DNA from: Pirellula sp. SH-Sr6A
GTDB taxonomy: Bacteria; Planctomycetota; Planctomycetia; Pirellulales; Pirellulaceae
Reading direction: 5' to 3'
Assembly: GCF_001610875.1 (NCBI RefSeq)
Contig: NZ_CP011272.1
Location: 5,127,988 to 5,191,987, forward strand
Length of the DNA: 64,000 bases
The notes beneath the pieces were generated by a model, which was not told the origin of the DNA, made no database searches, and saw nothing but the letters and a program-made list of their open reading frames with translations. Below are positions 9,351 to 17,946 of the stretch, piece after piece (position 1 is the first letter of the stretch; the number at the start of each line of letters is the position of its first letter). A program made the position numbers and the translations under genes.

Positions 9351-9376
9351 CGCGCGGATCTTCCATCAACCACCGC

Positions 9377-10393
9377 ATGACCAGCTTGTCCCCCGCCACC
9401 AACTCGGCCGATGCCCCCTCGAACCGATATGAAATTCGAGCCGGGTCCAGACTGCACTTGGGACTCGTGGAGATCCATCCTGGCACAAACAGCTGTTACG
9501 GCGGAATCGGCTGGATGGTAACCGATCCTTACTCCACCCTTCGGTTCGAAATCGCAGAGTGTCACATCGACGAATTACAAGTCGTTGCACCAAACGAGTG
9601 GCAAGGCCGCGTTTTGGAGTTGTGCCGTCGCTGGCTTGCAATCCATCCAAGCAGATCGCACCTGCCTGTTCGCAGCCTATGGCTTGCCACCACCCAGCGC
9701 CCGCATCAAGGTCTGGGTTCCGGAACGCAGTGGAGTTGTATGGTGATCCACGCCTTGATGGCTGCCGCATCGGGAGACCCCATGGGTTGCCGGCTGTCTA
9801 TCGAGGAATTGGCACGCCTGAGCGGGCGAGGTCTTCGTTCGTACATCGGTTTGGCAGGTTACCTGGCCGGTGGCGTTATCCTCGATTACGGCCTGCCCTC
9901 GAGAAGCGTTCGTCTTCTCCCTTTCCCCAACTGGCCCGTTCTCTTGTTGCGAGACAGGAACACCGAAGGGGAATCCGGCGATGCTGAAAAGGAAATGTTT
10001 CAAGTCTGCTCGCAGCACCCCAATGCGGGCCGGGGAGCCATGCTTTCTCTGATCGAAGAACATCTGGTGCCCGCCCTCGAGTCGAACGATTGGACAAGGT
10101 GGGACCACCATATTGGCCAATATGGGCAGTTAGCTGGGAAAGTGTTTGAGAAGGTGCAGGGAGGTGTTTATCGATCTCAATCGATCCAACGCATCATCGA
10201 AACGGCAAAAGGATTGGGATACCGGGGCGCTGCGCAAAGCAGCTGGGGGCCAAGCGTCGCTTTGGCCTTACCCGAAGGGGCAGCGGCGGAATCGATTATC
10301 GACGCGTTTCAGCGCAGACTGCCCGGCATCTCTATCACCTTAACCGGAGGCCGAAATAGCGGTTCGCACGTTTCACCATGGAACGATTTATGA
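9377..10393 (+). CDS. Beta-RFAP synthase-like GHMP-fold protein
   Basis: A 338-residue member of the GHMP superfamily branch that includes beta-ribofuranosylaminobenzene 5'-phosphate synthase. That enzyme joins 4-hydroxybenzoate or 4-aminobenzoate to PRPP at the entry of (tetrahydro)methanopterin biosynthesis. Diagnostic stretches are SRLHLGLVEIHPG with CYGGIGW near the N-terminus, the Gly-rich loop RPHQGLGSGTQ, and LARLSGRGLRSYIGLAGYLA. The ATG at 9377 was chosen because the frame extends upstream into the DUF2760 gene without family similarity. The downstream gluQ begins 6 bp after the stop, so the genes are likely co-transcribed. Planctomycetes are known to carry H4MPT-linked C1 genes, which supports the assignment. 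Confidence 0.8.
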   Translation: MTSLSPATNSADAPSNRYEIRAGSRLHLGLVEIHPGTNSCYGGIGWMVTDPYSTLRFEIAECHIDELQVVAPNEWQGRVLELCRRWLAIHPSRSHLPVRSLWLATTQRPHQGLGSGTQWSCMVIHALMAAASGDPMGCRLSIEELARLSGRGLRSYIGLAGYLAGGVILDYGLPSRSVRLLPFPNWPVLLLRDRNTEGESGDAEKEMFQVCSQHPNAGRGAMLSLIEEHLVPALESNDWTRWDHHIGQYGQLAGKVFEKVQGGVYRSQSIQRIIETAKGLGYRGAAQSSWGPSVALALPEGAAAESIIDAFQRRLPGISITLTGGRNSGSHVSPWNDL

Positions 10394-10399
10394 TCATGA

Positions 10400-11542
10400 G
10401 TGACTGCGAATAATCCCATGGCTCCGAATCCTCCAACCATCGGTCGGCTGGCACCCTCTCCGACGGGCGCCCAACATCTGGGTAACGCTCGAACCTATCT
10501 CGTGGCTTGGATGCTGACGCGATGCAATCAAGGCAAACTTTACTTGCGAGTCGAAGATTTGGATACTCCGCGCACCAAGGCTGGTGCCGAGTCACTGTTG
10601 CTCGAAGATCTTCGATGGCTCGGGCTAACATGGGACCGCATGGAAGAGGTCGATGCGACCGCAGTGTCCGGGCAGTCAGACCAAGCGAGGGAGATCTTTT
10701 GGGGAAAGTCTCTTCGCGAACGAGGATACGTGCTACAGTCCGAGCGATTGGCTCGCTACCAAACGATTTTGGAAACGCTTCGCGAAAAGGAAGTGATCTA
10801 TCCTTGCACGTGCACCCGTAGCGAAATCGAACAATCGGCGAGCGCCCCCCACGAACCGACGCCAGGGGAGGGAAGCTCCACTTTAATGCCCCATCCCGTC
10901 GATGGGCCTGTTTACCCGGGCACTTGTTCGTATCGCACCGCATGCGATGCAGAAAGACTCGACGCACAAGGTCTCAAGTACGCATGGCGATTTCGGTTCT
11001 CTTCGATCGCGGCCCTTCCGAGCGGTGCGACCGAAATCGATCGCGAGACACTTCGAATGACGTGGTGGGATGATTTCCTTGGAAAACAAAGTCTTGCACC
11101 GATCCAATCCCTGGGCGACTTTGTCGTCGCTCGAAACTACGGTCCACCTGCCTATCAACTCGCGGTAGTCGTTGACGATCATGACATGGGAATCAACCAA
11201 GTGGTGCGCGGAGCGGACTTGGTCAGCAGCACCTATCGGCAGCTGGCTCTCTACGGCTCGATGGGATGGGCCCCTCCTCGCTGGTTTCACGCGCCACTCG
11301 TCGTTGGACCAGACGGTAGGCGGCTCGCGAAACGGCATGGTGACACCCGGCTTTGCACCCTTCGAGACGAGGGTTATTCCAATCGCTTGATACTAGGGTT
11401 TTTGGCAAACAGCTTAGGCTGGATCGATCGCCCAGAAGAAATAGATCTCGGGGAATTGGAGTCAATGCTCAGGCAGGATCGAACGCTGCTCGATAGAATC
11501 CCAAAAGACCCCGTACAAGTTCTGTTGCCACGCCCCGCATGA
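10400..11542 (+). CDS. gluQ: Glutamyl-Q tRNA(Asp) synthetase
   Basis: A 380-residue class I synthetase-like enzyme without an anticodon-binding domain. It should attach glutamate to queuosine at position 34 of tRNA(Asp). The N-terminal RLAPSPTGAQHLGNAR holds the HIGH-type motif (HLGN), and LAKRHGDTRL occupies the KMSKS position. A zinc-site cluster is represented by CTCTR and, after a loop of about 35 residues, YPGTC. It is longer than the ~300-residue E. coli YadB because of that loop and an extended C-terminus. The annotated GTG start at 10400 could be replaced by the in-frame ATG at 10418. It lies 6 bp after the beta-RFAP synthase gene. Confidence 0.88.
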   Translation: MTANNPMAPNPPTIGRLAPSPTGAQHLGNARTYLVAWMLTRCNQGKLYLRVEDLDTPRTKAGAESLLLEDLRWLGLTWDRMEEVDATAVSGQSDQAREIFWGKSLRERGYVLQSERLARYQTILETLREKEVIYPCTCTRSEIEQSASAPHEPTPGEGSSTLMPHPVDGPVYPGTCSYRTACDAERLDAQGLKYAWRFRFSSIAALPSGATEIDRETLRMTWWDDFLGKQSLAPIQSLGDFVVARNYGPPAYQLAVVVDDHDMGINQVVRGADLVSSTYRQLALYGSMGWAPPRWFHAPLVVGPDGRRLAKRHGDTRLCTLRDEGYSNRLILGFLANSLGWIDRPEEIDLGELESMLRQDRTLLDRIPKDPVQVLLPRPA

Positions 11543-11569
11543 TACCTCCTCACGACAAGGCTCCCTCGT

Positions 11570-13081
11570 ATGTCCTCGGATGATCCGAATAAATCGATTG
11601 CGAAGCGGCAGATTGCCAGACTGATCGGTAGCTCGGACATTCCGATGTATGTGCTAGACGAGCAAGACATTCTCGTTTACGCGAATGAAGCGATGTTGGC
11701 TTGGATCGCATCAATTCGCGGGCCCGATTCCGTTCCCTTGGACTTGATTGGTCTCAACTGCCGTTTTCATTCTCGACCTCTCGAAGGTCAACCGGATACC
11801 GAGCCAGACGGCGCCACCGACCGTCTCGCCGATTGGATCGCCCAGCTCGCTCCCCCCACCCTTTGGGATCGGAGTTCTCTTCACGTTTCGTCATGGGACG
11901 ACGCGACGGCGAAAGTGATTGTACCACTGGAGCCGCATAGCGACGGGATGGGCGTACCGGGGCCAACAGGTACGTTGTTGGTGCTTCGGCTGCCGGAACG
12001 ATTGCTCGATATTTATCGACGATTGCAATCGGGCAGCCGCGAATGCCCTTTGCCAAAATCGACCGATGGAGAATCGTCACTACCTTGGCCATGGTTAATC
12101 GCGGGACAGTCGCTACGAGCCGTACTACTGCGACAGCAATGGGAAATGGCATGCGCATCCGAGACCTCGACCATCTTGATCGGTGATGTTTGTGAAGAGC
12201 GGGACGCCCTCATTGCCATGCTCGCCCGCACGCGTGCCTCGCGAAAGAATCTGCTTTATCAACCCGGATCGACCATCCGGGTTGACTGCCATCTTATGGA
12301 TGGATCGCTTTTGGAAAGCGTCCTCGAAGCGGTGGATGAAGTCATTCGTTCCTTTGGGTCCCGAGCCAGTCTCTTTTTATCGAGACTCGATGAACTTCCA
12401 GAAGAACTCCTGCTCGCCTTGGATCGCTATCTCGCCTCGAGACCGGAGCTCGTTACCTTTGCGAGCTGCCGTAAGCCGCTTCACGAATCGCGTGGCACGA
12501 ACTCGTTATGGTTGCGCCTTTGGTTACGTCTTTCACCGCTCCGCATCGAGCTCCCCTCGCTTCGCGAAAGGTTGGAAGACTTGGATTCCATCATTGCAAG
12601 CTGGTTTCAAGCAAGGCAGCAGTTGGCGGAGCAAGGGCTTCGCATTCGCTCCGAGAAAATCTCTCGGCACCTCACGATCGCTTCTCCAGCAAAAGATGCG
12701 TTGCTAGCCTATCCCTGGCCAGGGAGCTACGAGGAGTTGGCCAGCGTCCTCGAATCTTCGATTCAACAATCCGAGGGAGGCGAGATCGGCGTATCCCACC
12801 TTCCGATCGCAATCCGTACGAGCCCCAGCCACTTTGAACGGCCTCCTTCTCTCGAACCCATTGCGCTCGATGAAGTCCTCGAGCAAGTTGAGAAGCAGCT
12901 TATCATGGAGGCGCTCGAGCATTGCAAAGGAAATCGCACCGCGGCGTCGAAACTCCTATCCATTTCTCGCGCTCGTATGATTCGTCGATTGCAACAATGG
13001 GGACTGATCCAAGACTCGACCTCGGGAGACGAGGAGGCCGAGGGCGATCTCCCGCAGTTCGAAGAAATCCGCGATGACTGA
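11570..13081 (+). CDS. PAS / degenerate AAA / Fis-type HTH regulator
   Basis: A 503-residue protein with the layout of a sigma-54 activator but with lost core motifs. Residues ~12-110 are PAS-like (IPMYVLDEQDILVYANEAML). The middle retains the AAA-domain landmarks LPSLRERLEDLDSI and YPWPGSYEEL. The Walker A position reads GDVCEERDALIAML instead of GESGTGKE, and no GAFTGA loop exists. The last 45 residues are a clear Fis-type helix-turn-helix (GNRTAASKLLSISRARMIRRL). It therefore probably binds DNA but should not hydrolyse ATP or contact sigma-54 in the usual way. It begins 27 bp after gluQ and converges on mnmE. Confidence 0.72.
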   Translation: MSSDDPNKSIAKRQIARLIGSSDIPMYVLDEQDILVYANEAMLAWIASIRGPDSVPLDLIGLNCRFHSRPLEGQPDTEPDGATDRLADWIAQLAPPTLWDRSSLHVSSWDDATAKVIVPLEPHSDGMGVPGPTGTLLVLRLPERLLDIYRRLQSGSRECPLPKSTDGESSLPWPWLIAGQSLRAVLLRQQWEMACASETSTILIGDVCEERDALIAMLARTRASRKNLLYQPGSTIRVDCHLMDGSLLESVLEAVDEVIRSFGSRASLFLSRLDELPEELLLALDRYLASRPELVTFASCRKPLHESRGTNSLWLRLWLRLSPLRIELPSLRERLEDLDSIIASWFQARQQLAEQGLRIRSEKISRHLTIASPAKDALLAYPWPGSYEELASVLESSIQQSEGGEIGVSHLPIAIRTSPSHFERPPSLEPIALDEVLEQVEKQLIMEALEHCKGNRTAASKLLSISRARMIRRLQQWGLIQDSTSGDEEAEGDLPQFEEIRDD

Positions 13082-13102
13082 TTCACCAATTGGCTTGGGT
13101 AG

Positions 13103-14470
13103 CTACTTGCCGATACAAAACCGACTGAAGAGCGCGTCCAACACGTCTTCGGTGTAGACCGTGCCTGCTACCAAACCAATTTCGTCTAACGCTATCCGAA
13201 TTTCGGCAGCGATGATTTCATCGCCACATCGACCTCGGACAGCATCGAGGGCGGCTGCGATCGCACCCTTTGCGTTTAACAAAGCGCCTTGGCATCGCTC
13301 CACCGTCATCGGAACCGCGTCGGCCTGTTCCGCTTTTTGTTGCTGTACCCAATGCAAGAGGGCATGGCCAAGCTCCGCGACACCGTCCCCTGTCTTCGAA
13401 CTGACTTCGTATCGCGCCTCGATGCGTTCGACGTTTCGATCGCGTGTCCCACCGTGAGGGCGAGATACATCGCATTTTGTTTCGATGAGCCAAATCGGTT
13501 TGGACGAACTCAACACCGGGGCAGGGATTGGTTCTGACAACTCATCGTGTGGAGAACAGTAAAGAAGCAAGTCCGCTTGCTCGATCTGCGATCGAGTAAA
13601 TGCCTGTGCGAGGCCGCGCGGTGAGTCCTCCTGCCACTCTTCCATGCCAGCGGTATCGAGCAGATCGAACGCGACATCGGACTGTTGGACACGGTAACGA
13701 AGGTAATCACGCGTGGTGCCAGGTGTCGGGCTAACCATCGCGACCTCGGTGCCTGCAATGGCATTGAGAAGCGAGCTCTTGCCCGCGTTGGGAGGACCGG
13801 TGAGAGCGATCTGCCACTCGTGTTTTTGTCCGGAGCGAGAGTCCATTTGGGAGAGGATCCCTTCTACACTCGATAGGGCATCGAGCAACCTCGACTCGAT
13901 CTGCTCGGGTGAAATGAACTGGATGTCCTCGTCGACAAAATCCAATCCAGCTTCGATGTCCGCCAACAAATGGATCAAATCGCGACGAGTGTCAGCCAAA
14001 GGTGCGGCCAACCCTCCCGCTAATTGGTTCAGTGCCACCGCAAGACTTCGTTGGTCGTGTGCGTGGATGACACCGAGCACCGCTTCGCATTGCGTCAAGT
14101 CCAGCCTTCCTGCCAGAAACGCTCGGAGCGTGAACTCTCCTGGTTGCGCGAGTTTCACCCCGGACAAAATCAGTTTTCGTTGTAGTTCGCTCAACAAGAC
14201 CGGTGCACCGAGCGTGTGCAATTCGGCGGAAGGCTGACCGGTGTAACTTCTGGAGTCCGGCCAACAAAAAACCGAGACGGGGAGCGGCCCGAGCTCTCCG
14301 AGGTCGATGTCCATCCCGACTCGTTGGGCAAACGGGATTTTTTCAGGAAGCGGGCCAAGAGTTCGGAGCATGGCCAGCGTATCCGGACCGGTGATCCGAA
14401 TCGCTCCTCGGAGGGCAGGCGCCTCGCCTGTGGCGATGGCGCAGATGGTCGTTTCGGTATCGAATTGCAT
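13103..14470 (-). CDS. mnmE: tRNA modification GTPase MnmE
   Basis: A 455-residue protein of normal family length. With MnmG it installs the (carboxymethyl)aminomethyl group at U34 of several tRNAs. An N-terminal tetrahydrofolate-binding domain is followed by a helical domain and an inserted G domain with GPPNAGKSSLLNAIAG (G1), TPGTTRD (G2), and DTAG (G3). The G4 element reads ETKCD rather than NKxD. The protein ends in FCIGK, the conserved catalytic C-terminus. It is convergent with the regulator gene 21 bp away and divergent from hom 104 bp away. Confidence 0.95.
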   Translation of the reverse strand: MQFDTETTICAIATGEAPALRGAIRITGPDTLAMLRTLGPLPEKIPFAQRVGMDIDLGELGPLPVSVFCWPDSRSYTGQPSAELHTLGAPVLLSELQRKLILSGVKLAQPGEFTLRAFLAGRLDLTQCEAVLGVIHAHDQRSLAVALNQLAGGLAAPLADTRRDLIHLLADIEAGLDFVDEDIQFISPEQIESRLLDALSSVEGILSQMDSRSGQKHEWQIALTGPPNAGKSSLLNAIAGTEVAMVSPTPGTTRDYLRYRVQQSDVAFDLLDTAGMEEWQEDSPRGLAQAFTRSQIEQADLLLYCSPHDELSEPIPAPVLSSSKPIWLIETKCDVSRPHGGTRDRNVERIEARYEVSSKTGDGVAELGHALLHWVQQQKAEQADAVPMTVERCQGALLNAKGAIAAALDAVRGRCGDEIIAAEIRIALDEIGLVAGTVYTEDVLDALFSRFCIGK

Positions 14471-14574
14471 GCCCTGGGCATCCCGGTTTGCGGAACGGTA
14501 ACTTTGCGAGATCGTGATCTTGGTTTACTATTGTGCCTTTTCGGATGATCACCAACAGAGGATGACGCTCTTTC

Positions 14575-15939
14575 ATGGAGAAAACAAGGGTTGCCATTGT
14601 CGGCATGGGAACTGTCGGCACCGGGGTGGCAAAACTCCTGCTCGATCATGGGGACCGTTTGGCTCGCCACGCGGGCCGCGTTCTTTGGCTTGAAAAGGCG
14701 ACCGTTCGGGACCTGAAGAAGAATCGATCTATCCAACTGCCCAAAGGGGTTTTGACGGATGACTTGAACTCCGTCCTCCAAGATCCGAATATCGAAGTTG
14801 TCGCGCACTTGGTCGGGGGCATCGAGCCGGCTCGCACGATCATGTTGCAGTTGCTCGATGCAGGAAAAGATGTAGTCACCGCAAACAAAGCGCTCCTTGC
14901 CGAACACGGAGAGGAACTCTTCGATCGAGCTCGAGCGTTGGGTCGGACCATCGCGTTTGAGGCGAGCGTGGGGGGGGGAATCCCGATCATTGCGAACATT
15001 TCGCAATGCTTTTCTGCCAATCAAATCCGCTCGCTCCGCGGGATTCTCAATGGTACGAGCAACTACATCATCACACAGATGGAGGAGCAGGGGGAAGACT
15101 ACGCCGACGCGGTTCGCCACGCTCAGGAACTCGGGTACGCGGAAGCAGATCCGACGATGGATGTCGATGGAAGCGATGCCGCGCAGAAGCTTGCTATTCT
15201 CGCCCACCTCGCATTCGGTGTTCGCGTGAAATGGAGAGAGATCCATCGCCGTGGCTTGGAAGCATTTCAGCTTGCCGATTTGCGATATGCATCCGAACTC
15301 GGATATCGAATCAAACTGATTGCCACGGCTCACCTGCACGAAGAAACCGGTCAGCTCGAACTTCATGTCTCACCGACGCTGATCCGAAAAGGACGTCCGC
15401 TCGCGGAAGTTCGAGGGGCCTACAATGCAATTTTGGTCGTCGGCGACGCGGTTGGAGATATGTTTTTCCACGGCAAAGGGGCAGGACAGATGCCGACCGC
15501 GAGCGCGGTGGTCGCCGATATGATCGATACCGCAGCCGGTCGTACCGATATTACGTTCCGGCGATTGGAACTTTGGTCCGACCGGGAATCGAAAATCGAA
15601 ATTCTACCTTACGAGCATTCCAAGGGCCGCTATTACATGCGGTTTCACGTCGCCGACGAACCTGGTGTTCTATCTCAAATCACAGGCATCCTTGGTAAAC
15701 ACCAAGTATCGATCGCATCGATCATCCAGCACGAGCCCGAGCCCGAGCAAACAACGGGTTCTTCGTCGGATGAGTCGCGGGATGGACGCGAGGGTTCGCC
15801 TTTGACTGTCCCACTCGTGATCATGACCCACCAAGCGACCGAATCGGCTGCCATGGCGGCCAACACCGAAATCCGTAATTTAGCCTCCGTGCGCGACGAA
15901 GCCGTTTATCTTCGTGTTTCCGAAGGGGATAAAGCATGA
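14575..15939 (+). CDS. hom: Homoserine dehydrogenase
   Basis: A 454-residue enzyme reducing aspartate semialdehyde to homoserine in threonine/methionine synthesis. The NAD(P)-binding stretch GMGTVGTGVAKLL begins at residue 11. The catalytic-domain signature includes NGTSNYIITQM, LGYAEADPTMDVDGSDAAQKL, and the substrate Lys in the 'KG' element (FHGKGAGQMPTASAV). A C-terminal ACT domain (from about residue 345: YYMRFHVADEPGVLSQITGI) suggests allosteric control, classically by threonine. It contains a 20-residue acidic/Ser insertion inside the ACT domain (PEPEQTTGSSSDESRDGRE). The apgM-like gene follows after 43 bp on the same strand. Confidence 0.95.
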   Translation: MEKTRVAIVGMGTVGTGVAKLLLDHGDRLARHAGRVLWLEKATVRDLKKNRSIQLPKGVLTDDLNSVLQDPNIEVVAHLVGGIEPARTIMLQLLDAGKDVVTANKALLAEHGEELFDRARALGRTIAFEASVGGGIPIIANISQCFSANQIRSLRGILNGTSNYIITQMEEQGEDYADAVRHAQELGYAEADPTMDVDGSDAAQKLAILAHLAFGVRVKWREIHRRGLEAFQLADLRYASELGYRIKLIATAHLHEETGQLELHVSPTLIRKGRPLAEVRGAYNAILVVGDAVGDMFFHGKGAGQMPTASAVVADMIDTAAGRTDITFRRLELWSDRESKIEILPYEHSKGRYYMRFHVADEPGVLSQITGILGKHQVSIASIIQHEPEPEQTTGSSSDESRDGREGSPLTVPLVIMTHQATESAAMAANTEIRNLASVRDEAVYLRVSEGDKA

Positions 15940-15982
15940 CGCGAACAGGACCTTTTCACCTCCAATCAGAAACGACACGACT

Positions 15983-17203
15983 ATGAAATGGGTTATCATC
16001 ATTCCGGACGGCTGCGCGGATTTCCCTGTCGAGTCGATCGGCGGAAAGACACCGCTTCAAGCCGCGAAGATCCCCAACATGGACCGCATCGCACAACAAG
16101 GCGTCGTGGGACGTTCGGACAACGTGCCGCGCGTCTTCACGCCTGGCAGCGAAGTCGCAAATATGACGCTCTTTGGCTATAACCCGCACGAGTTCTTTAC
16201 CGGGCGGGCTCCAATCGAAGCCGCCGCGCAGGGGATCCAACTCGGGCCCTACGATTGGGCGATCCGATGCAATTTGGTAACCGTCCAAGATCAGATTATG
16301 GTCGACTTCACCGCGGATCACATTTCGAGCGAAGAAGCGGCGGAGATGCTCCGGACAGCTCAAGAGAAGCTGGGGAACGCCCAGTTGGAATTCGTCCCAG
16401 GTGTCAGTTACAGGAATCTCTTGATCTACCGAGGCCAGTCTCCCTCCGATGTTCCATTCTCGTCGGACACGCGCACGACCGCCCCGCACGACCTGACCGA
16501 TGAATCGATCGAAAGCGACTTCCCCAAGGGACCCGGATGCGAACTTCTCTGTCGCCTGATGGAAGAAAGCCAAGCGGTTTTCCAAGATCATCCGGTCAAT
16601 CAAAAACGAGTGGCTGCTGGCAAACGTCCAGCGACCAACCTCTGGCTCTGGGGACTGGGAAAGACTCCACAACTTCCCTCCTTTGAATCTCTTCACGGAT
16701 GCCGCGGTGCCATGATCACCGCCGTCGACCTGCTTCGAGGTCTAGCTGCCTTGATCGGTTGGGATCGAATCGACGTCGTCGGCGCAACTGGGTACCTCGA
16801 TACCAACTATGCTGGAAAAGGACAGGCTGCTATCGAAGCTTTAAAAACGCACGATATCGTCTGCGTCCACGTCGAAGCCACCGATGAAGCGAGCCATGAG
16901 GGGCGAGTCGATGAAAAGATCAAAGCCCTCGAAGCGATCGATCATCACGTCGTCGGACCCGTTCTCGATGCGTTGGAAAAGATCGGCGACTACCGCATTC
17001 TCGTCATGCCAGATCACCCGACCCCGGTCAGCACCAAGAAGCATTCGCACGGCTGGGTACCTTTTGCCACATGCGGTAAAGGCATTCAAGCAGATGGTTC
17101 GAAGAGCTACGATGAAGTCGCAGCAGGGGAATCGAATCTTCAGTTTCCGGATGGATGGAAATTGATTCCGAGTTGGATCCAAGCGGGCTTTTCTGGACGA
17201 TAA
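15983..17203 (+). CDS. ApgM-type phosphoglycerate mutase, proposed homoserine kinase
   Basis: A 406-residue member of the alkaline-phosphatase superfamily, in the archaeal-type 2,3-bisphosphoglycerate-independent mutase branch. Visible landmarks: IIPDGCAD (first metal Asp), TPGSEVANMTLFGYNP (nucleophile region), HVEATDEASHEG, and the metal-binding VMPDHPTPVSTKKHSHGW. The ATG at 15983 precedes MKWVIIIPDG and is chosen over the longer frame from 15914, which would overlap hom. The subfamily is catalogued in TIGRFAM as a proposed homoserine kinase because it sits beside threonine genes in organisms that lack ThrB. The position 43 bp after hom fits that proposal, but the mutase activity cannot be excluded by sequence. 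Confidence 0.82.
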   Translation: MKWVIIIPDGCADFPVESIGGKTPLQAAKIPNMDRIAQQGVVGRSDNVPRVFTPGSEVANMTLFGYNPHEFFTGRAPIEAAAQGIQLGPYDWAIRCNLVTVQDQIMVDFTADHISSEEAAEMLRTAQEKLGNAQLEFVPGVSYRNLLIYRGQSPSDVPFSSDTRTTAPHDLTDESIESDFPKGPGCELLCRLMEESQAVFQDHPVNQKRVAAGKRPATNLWLWGLGKTPQLPSFESLHGCRGAMITAVDLLRGLAALIGWDRIDVVGATGYLDTNYAGKGQAAIEALKTHDIVCVHVEATDEASHEGRVDEKIKALEAIDHHVVGPVLDALEKIGDYRILVMPDHPTPVSTKKHSHGWVPFATCGKGIQADGSKSYDEVAAGESNLQFPDGWKLIPSWIQAGFSGR

Positions 17204-17216
17204 AAACGACAGCTCG

Positions 17217-17936
17217 CTAGCCCCGAATGATCTTCGCTCGCTTCGCTTCCAATTCTGCGAGGCGAGCTTTCACACGGTCGATTTCAGCATCCAATTGCTG
17301 GAGACTCTCTGAAAGTGCCGAACGATCTAGGGACCTCGTCGAAACGTCCACGTCAACTTCCGCAGGATGAAGTTTGTGCATCACAGGAATTGTCGTTGTC
17401 ATGGCCGTCACGAAGATCGATAGCACCGCGAGAACTTGGGCCTCCAAGAAAAACGATGCAGGAGCGAGGATCATCATCGAAATGAGAATTGCCAGTGCGA
17501 TAATGCCACCTCTGGCGACGAACTGCAACCACTGAACTCGACTCGCTAATCTCGCGAGCGAGAGTAGAACGATGTGGCCACAGGCGATTGCAGAAACCAC
17601 CAGTACCATGTTCGTTTGCCAAAAGCCGATAACGAACCGGTCCGACCATATGAGTACCAGACTGAACAAGGTAGCGAGGAGCGACAACCCGACGCCTAGG
17701 ATCGCTACCGACTCGACAAAGAGATCTCGCCCCGAGAACAGTTCTCTACGCAACCCAGGACTGCATGCTAGCCCTCCCAAGCTCCCTCCAGCGATGACCA
17801 AAGTCGAGAACAGGATCCGGGCCTCGAAAGGACTAAATCGACCGATCAAGACAATAACGATCCCGATACACGCGGCCAACACGATGGAAACGATCAGGGA
17901 GATGAGAAACGGCTTTTTCAACGACGCAAGAACCAT
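17217..17936 (-). CDS. Hypothetical membrane protein with C-terminal coiled coil
   Basis: A 239-residue protein of unknown function. The ATG at 17936 is chosen over the longer frame from 17984 because it has GAGGA just upstream and avoids overlap with dnaE. Seven or so hydrophobic segments occupy residues ~8-180 in short hairpins. The last ~50 residues form a heptad-rich coiled coil (LQQLDAEIDRVKARLAELEA). It starts 10 bp after the dnaE stop, so it is probably the last gene of that transcript. It converges on the apgM-like gene, 13 bp apart. Confidence 0.75.
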   Translation of the reverse strand: MVLASLKKPFLISLIVSIVLAACIGIVIVLIGRFSPFEARILFSTLVIAGGSLGGLACSPGLRRELFSGRDLFVESVAILGVGLSLLATLFSLVLIWSDRFVIGFWQTNMVLVVSAIACGHIVLLSLARLASRVQWLQFVARGGIIALAILISMMILAPASFFLEAQVLAVLSIFVTAMTTTIPVMHKLHPAEVDVDVSTRSLDRSALSESLQQLDAEIDRVKARLAELEAKRAKIIRG

Positions 17937-17946
17937 GCGCGAATCC

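Noticed and set aside
14191-15366. 391-codon open frame opposite hom and mnmE
   Set aside because: It spans two well-supported genes in antisense and has low-complexity Arg/Ser composition.
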